Below are positions 60,844-64,000 of a DNA stretch of 64,000 bases, piece after piece. A program made the translations under genes and the position numbers. How positions within the stretch are numbered: position 1 is the stretch's first letter; every line of letters begins with the position of its first letter. Source of the DNA: Anaerolineaceae bacterium (GTDB lineage: Bacteria; Chloroflexota; Anaerolineae; Aggregatilineales; Phototrophicaceae); assembly GCA_020634165.1 (NCBI GenBank), contig JACKCF010000004.1:62001-126000 (forward strand), read 5' to 3'. The notes under the pieces were generated by a model. The model did no database searches, was not told the origin of the DNA, and saw only the letters and a program-made list of their open reading frames with translations.

Positions 60844-61869
60844 ATGAGCGAACGCAAAAAAATTTCTCAACCTGTAACGATCTATGATGTTGCCCGTGAG
60901 GCCGGTGTTTCTGATGCAACGGTATCACGTGTCTTCAACAACAAGAACAACGTCCGTGCAGAAACACGTGAGCGCGTCCTAAAAGTTGCTGAAAAACTGG
61001 GGTATGTCGCCAATCTACAGGCGCGGATGCTCGCCGGCGGCAAATCCAACATCATCGGGTTGCTGGTCCCTGGCCTGGATACTGCTTATATGGCAGCGAT
61101 TATCCGGGGGATTGACCTGGAACTTTCGGTCGCCGGATATGAACTTTTGCTGTATACAACCCGCCGACGCAGCGCCAATGAAGCCAGCTATCTCCAATAC
61201 ATCGCCAACAGCGTTTCTTATGGCCTCCTGCTCGTAGTTCCCCTACTCTCGCAAAAGTATCTGGAAGTCCTGAGCGACCTGACGTATCCCTATGTTTTGA
61301 TTGATGAAGTGGATGAAACCAATACCAGCTTTTCAGTTGATTCCACCAACTGGCAAGGGGCCTACGATGCGACACAATATCTCATCAAACTGGGCCACCG
61401 CAAAATTGCCTTCATCACTGGCATCCCATTACATACAAGCAACAACCGCCTGGAAGCCTATAAGGCAGCATTGGAAGAAAGTGGTATTCTGATACGCAAG
61501 GAGTACATCGCCAGCGGTGACTTCAGTCAGTCATCGGGCTATCAACAGACGCTTAAGCTGATGGCCCTGTCAGACCCACCGACAGCTATCTTCGCCGCAA
61601 ACGACGTCATGGCCATCGGTGTGATGGATGCCGTACGCGAACTCGGCATGGATATTCCAGCAGATGTCTCCGTTGTGGGCTTTGATGATATTCCGCAAGC
61701 ATCGACGACCCATCCCAAGCTAACGACTGTACGCCAGCCATTGGAGCAAATGGGCCGCGAAGGGGTTCGTCTGCTGCTGGAGCAACTGGAATATCCTGAT
61801 CGTCCACCACGGCGATTGACCCTGGCGACGGAACTCGTCATTCGTGATTCTTGCAAATCCATCAAGTGA
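60844..61869 (+). CDS. LacI family transcriptional regulator
   Basis: A 341-residue repressor. The N-terminal helix-turn-helix reads [20 protein letters not shown], followed by '[18 protein letters not shown]' and a periplasmic-binding-protein-like core ('[21 protein letters not shown]', '[21 protein letters not shown]', '[25 protein letters not shown]' in two parts). The three-site operator upstream suggests autorepression. With xylose isomerase next, 52 bases downstream, it is probably the regulator of this pentose locus; effector not known. Confidence 0.95.
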   Translation: MSERKKISQPVTIYDVAREAGVSDATVSRVFNNKNNVRAETRERVLKVAEKLGYVANLQARMLAGGKSNIIGLLVPGLDTAYMAAIIRGIDLELSVAGYELLLYTTRRRSANEASYLQYIANSVSYGLLLVVPLLSQKYLEVLSDLTYPYVLIDEVDETNTSFSVDSTNWQGAYDATQYLIKLGHRKIAFITGIPLHTSNNRLEAYKAALEESGILIRKEYIASGDFSQSSGYQQTLKLMALSDPPTAIFAANDVMAIGVMDAVRELGMDIPADVSVVGFDDIPQASTTHPKLTTVRQPLEQMGREGVRLLLEQLEYPDRPPRRLTLATELVIRDSCKSIK

Positions 61870-61921
61870 TCGATTTTTAGTTTTTATTCAATAGTAGTCG
61901 TATTCAAAAAAGGACAAAGAC

Positions 61922-63088
61922 ATGTCATCTTACCAACCTAAACCTGAGCACAAATTTACCTTCGGCCTCTGGACAGTCGGTAACACAGGCGGCGATCCAT
62001 TCGGTCATTCAACCCGCAAACCTATAAGTCCAGTCGAGATTGTCCATATGCTGGCTGAAGTCGGCGCATGGGGTGTGAACTTCCATGACAATGACCTGGT
62101 TCCGATTGATGCCACAGCCGCACAGCGTGACCAGATTGTCAGCGATTTTAAGAAGGCGCTCGATGAAACCGGCATGGTTGTGCCTATGGCGACAACCGAC
62201 CTGTTCAAGCATCCAGCATTTAAGGATGGCGCATTCACCAGCAATGATCCCAAAGTGCGGGCCTATGCTATTCAGAAGACGATGAAAGCTATCGACCTGG
62301 GCGTTGAACTGGGCGCGACAACCTATGTATTCTGGGGTGGGCGCGAAGGCACAGAAACAGACAGCAGCAAGAATCCGCTGGATGCGATTAAGTGGTTTAA
62401 AGAAGCGCTGAATTTCCTATCTGAATACGTCATCGACCAGGGCTATGACCTGAAATTTGCTATTGAGCCGAAACCGAATGAGCCACGCAGCAATATTTTC
62501 CTGCCCACAGTTGGCGAAGCGCTGGGCTTCATCGAAACACTGGATCATCCGGAGATGATCGGCGTCAATCCAGAGGTCGCACACGAACATATGTCGGGCT
62601 TGAACTTCCTGCATGGTGTGGCAATGGCATACAGCAAGGGCAAGCTGTTCCACATCGACCTCAACGACCAGCTCTATGGCCGCTATGACCAGGACTTCCG
62701 CTTTGGTAGTGTGATGCCGAAACAAGCCTTCTACCTGGTTAAATTCCTGGAAGATGTGGGCTATGCGGGCAGCCGTCACTTCGACGCACATGCCTTCCGC
62801 AGCAGCAATTACGGCGATGTCAAATACTTTGCACGTGGGTGCATGCGGACCTACCTCATCCTGAAAGAGAAAGCCGCACAGTTCAATCAAGATGCTGAAA
62901 TTCAGGCACTACTCGCCGAAATCACTGCTGGCGATGCCAGCGTAAGCTACCTCAGCAGTGGCTACAGCACGGAATCTGCGAAAAAACTGCATGAAACGGT
63001 CTTTGATCGTGATGAATTGGGCGCGCGCGACCTGCCCTACGAGCAACTGGATCAGTTAACTATCGAACTGCTATTGGGCGTTCGTTAG
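61922..63088 (+). CDS. xylA: Xylose isomerase (class I)
   Basis: XylA converts D-xylose to D-xylulose (and D-glucose to fructose) with two divalent metal ions. At 388 residues it is the short, actinobacterial-type class I. His55 and Asp58 (FHDND), Glu182 and Lys184 (IEPKPNEPR) match the catalytic pattern one position after Streptomyces numbering; '[16 protein letters not shown]' and 'FHIDLNDQ' carry further metal ligands. A terminator follows. No xylulokinase gene is in the window. Confidence 0.95.
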   Translation: MSSYQPKPEHKFTFGLWTVGNTGGDPFGHSTRKPISPVEIVHMLAEVGAWGVNFHDNDLVPIDATAAQRDQIVSDFKKALDETGMVVPMATTDLFKHPAFKDGAFTSNDPKVRAYAIQKTMKAIDLGVELGATTYVFWGGREGTETDSSKNPLDAIKWFKEALNFLSEYVIDQGYDLKFAIEPKPNEPRSNIFLPTVGEALGFIETLDHPEMIGVNPEVAHEHMSGLNFLHGVAMAYSKGKLFHIDLNDQLYGRYDQDFRFGSVMPKQAFYLVKFLEDVGYAGSRHFDAHAFRSSNYGDVKYFARGCMRTYLILKEKAAQFNQDAEIQALLAEITAGDASVSYLSSGYSTESAKKLHETVFDRDELGARDLPYEQLDQLTIELLLGVR

Positions 63089-63116
63089 CTCCTTACACTC
63101 CTTACCACACCACAGC

Positions 63117-63152
63117 AAAAAGGGTGGCCCACATTTGTGAGTCACCCTTTTT
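63117..63152. terminator. Bidirectional rho-independent terminator
   Basis: AAAAAGGGTG and CACCCTTTTT form a stem around 16 bases. It lies between xylA and the convergent GH43 gene and suits both. Confidence 0.88.
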
Positions 63153-63157
63153 GTTTC

Positions 63158-64000
63158 TCAAAAGACCTGTTTTTCGCCTCGGATCGTCTCTAACGCAGCA
63201 CCGGATTCTTTGATCTCAACAAAGTGGGGGCGTTCCTGTAATGTGGCATTCGGGCTATGGAAAGTCATCAGCAGGTGGCCATCGAAGGTGCGAAACAGCA
63301 TACAATGACCACCATCGGCTGCGTAAAGTGGCTCACTGAGCTGTTCCCAGGGGCCTGTAATTTCGCCATTGGTAGAACGTGCCAAGCCGACGGTGTAACC
63401 GCTCGTGCTAAAGCTCGACCAGAGAATAAGCAATTTGCCATTCTTCAGCTTGTACATCGAGGGGCCATCCGTCACATAGCCCTTACGGCCTTTGGAGTTA
63501 AGTTCCTGCGCCCAGGGGGCTTCCGACGCATGAAACAGCAATTGCGGCTCACCGATGGCTGCTGTAAGGTCTTTGGTCAGGCGCAGTGCGCAAATCTCGC
63601 CATCGCCTACTTGCACCCACTCATGGCAAAAGACCATCCAGGGATTATCATCTGCATCAACGTATAAAGTGCCATCCAGACATTCCCAATCACTGGGCGT
63701 CAATGGGCCATCGCTGGTAGGCAGAAAAGGCCCTGCTGGCGTATCCGCTGCCAGAATCTGAGTTCCCCGTCGCACACCTTCTGCTTTAAAAGTCGCGAAC
63801 ATGTAGTAACGTCCGTGAAAGGCATGAACTTCCGGCGCCCAATAATTGCGATCCGACCAGAACCCCGCTGGTGGCGTAAAGGCTACGAAGGGTCCCTCCC
63901 AGTGCTCAAGGTCGGTGCTGGTGTAATAATCCAGGCCAGTCGCAGAATCACCCCATGCTTCCTGGCCACGAGTCCCATAGAGATAATACTTTTTCTCCTG
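63158..64000 (-). CDS. Glycoside hydrolase family 43 (5' end outside window)
   Basis: The frame is open to the right edge, so the start and the N-terminal part, with the catalytic base Asp, lie outside. The visible 280 residues show the GH43 five-bladed propeller: 'KKYYLYGTRGQEAWG', 'STDLEHWEGPF', 'NYWAPEVHAFHGRYYMFATF', 'PWMVFCHEWVQVGDGEICALRL', 'KGYVTDGPSMYKLKNGKLLILWSSFS' in parts and 'GGHCMLFRTFDGHLLMTFHSPN'. GH43 enzymes are arabinofuranosidases and xylosidases. Next to xylA and a LacI repressor this fits xylan or arabinan breakdown. A member without a visible signal peptide here may be cytoplasmic or exported; that part is missing. Confidence 0.92.
   Translation of the reverse strand, partial: QEKKYYLYGTRGQEAWGDSATGLDYYTSTDLEHWEGPFVAFTPPAGFWSDRNYWAPEVHAFHGRYYMFATFKAEGVRRGTQILAADTPAGPFLPTSDGPLTPSDWECLDGTLYVDADDNPWMVFCHEWVQVGDGEICALRLTKDLTAAIGEPQLLFHASEAPWAQELNSKGRKGYVTDGPSMYKLKNGKLLILWSSFSTSGYTVGLARSTNGEITGPWEQLSEPLYAADGGHCMLFRTFDGHLLMTFHSPNATLQERPHFVEIKESGAALETIRGEKQVF

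Overview
The window looks like a chromosomal segment of a bacterium of the phylum Chloroflexota (probably Anaerolineae or a relative). This is an inference from gene content and base composition by eye: many secreted bacterial-SH3 proteins with Pro/Thr-rich stretches, TPR proteins, an EamA transporter, an M32 carboxypeptidase, a CtpE-like ATPase, a DUF4342 protein and a moderate GC content. No rRNA, tRNA, CRISPR array, prophage or insertion sequence was recognised, and no gap between genes exceeds about 300 bases.

Layout. 1-8.3 kb: two paralogous TPR proteins, M32 carboxypeptidase, EamA transporter, CtpE-like P-type ATPase and a DM13 protein. 8.4-11.2 kb: a receiver/DUF309 protein operonic with an SH3 protein, and a DUF4177 protein. 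11.3-14.4 kb: an overlapping operon of two Doc/Fic proteins and a Nudix hydrolase, facing a pair of paralogous small membrane proteins and a DUF4342 protein. 14.6-17.3 kb: a secreted protein, a probably leaderless HNH protein and a lipoprotein. 17.3-23.1 kb: envelope genes on the minus strand (sugar epimerase, cdsA, polyprenyl sugar-1-P transferase, glycosyltransferase, a FAD oxidoreductase with a small translationally coupled ORF). 23.2-32.3 kb: a prenyltransferase-like toroid protein, Eis-like acetyltransferase, priA, moxR, glycosyltransferase, flavin monooxygenase and a TIR-like membrane protein. 32.4-38 kb: CopC-CopD fusion, DapA-like aldolase, atypical SDR and pyroglutamyl peptidase.

38-50.3 kb is the most distinctive block. 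A plus-strand run of six secreted proteins (giant beta-propeller, SH3, TPR, TPR, oligopeptide-binding protein, SH3) has 4-base overlaps or very short gaps, and is flanked on both sides by further secreted SH3-type proteins on the minus strand. The binding protein has no permease or ATPase beside it. Every signal peptide in this block, and two elsewhere, places Gln directly after the predicted Ala cleavage site. This resembles the 'Q-rule' known from Bacteroidetes and is the best candidate here for an undescribed feature.

50.4-56.3 kb carries cytochrome bd oxidase and its assembly exporter in the order cydA-cydB-cydD-cydC on the minus strand, behind a promoter with a CRP/FNR-like site. 56.5-60.7 kb is a marR-ABC-ABC operon with a palindromic operator inside its promoter; the two ABC subunits have complementary degenerate motifs, as expected of an asymmetric heterodimer. 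60.7-64 kb is a xylose-use locus: a LacI regulator with a perfect palindromic operator, xylose isomerase, and a GH43 glycosidase cut by the window end.
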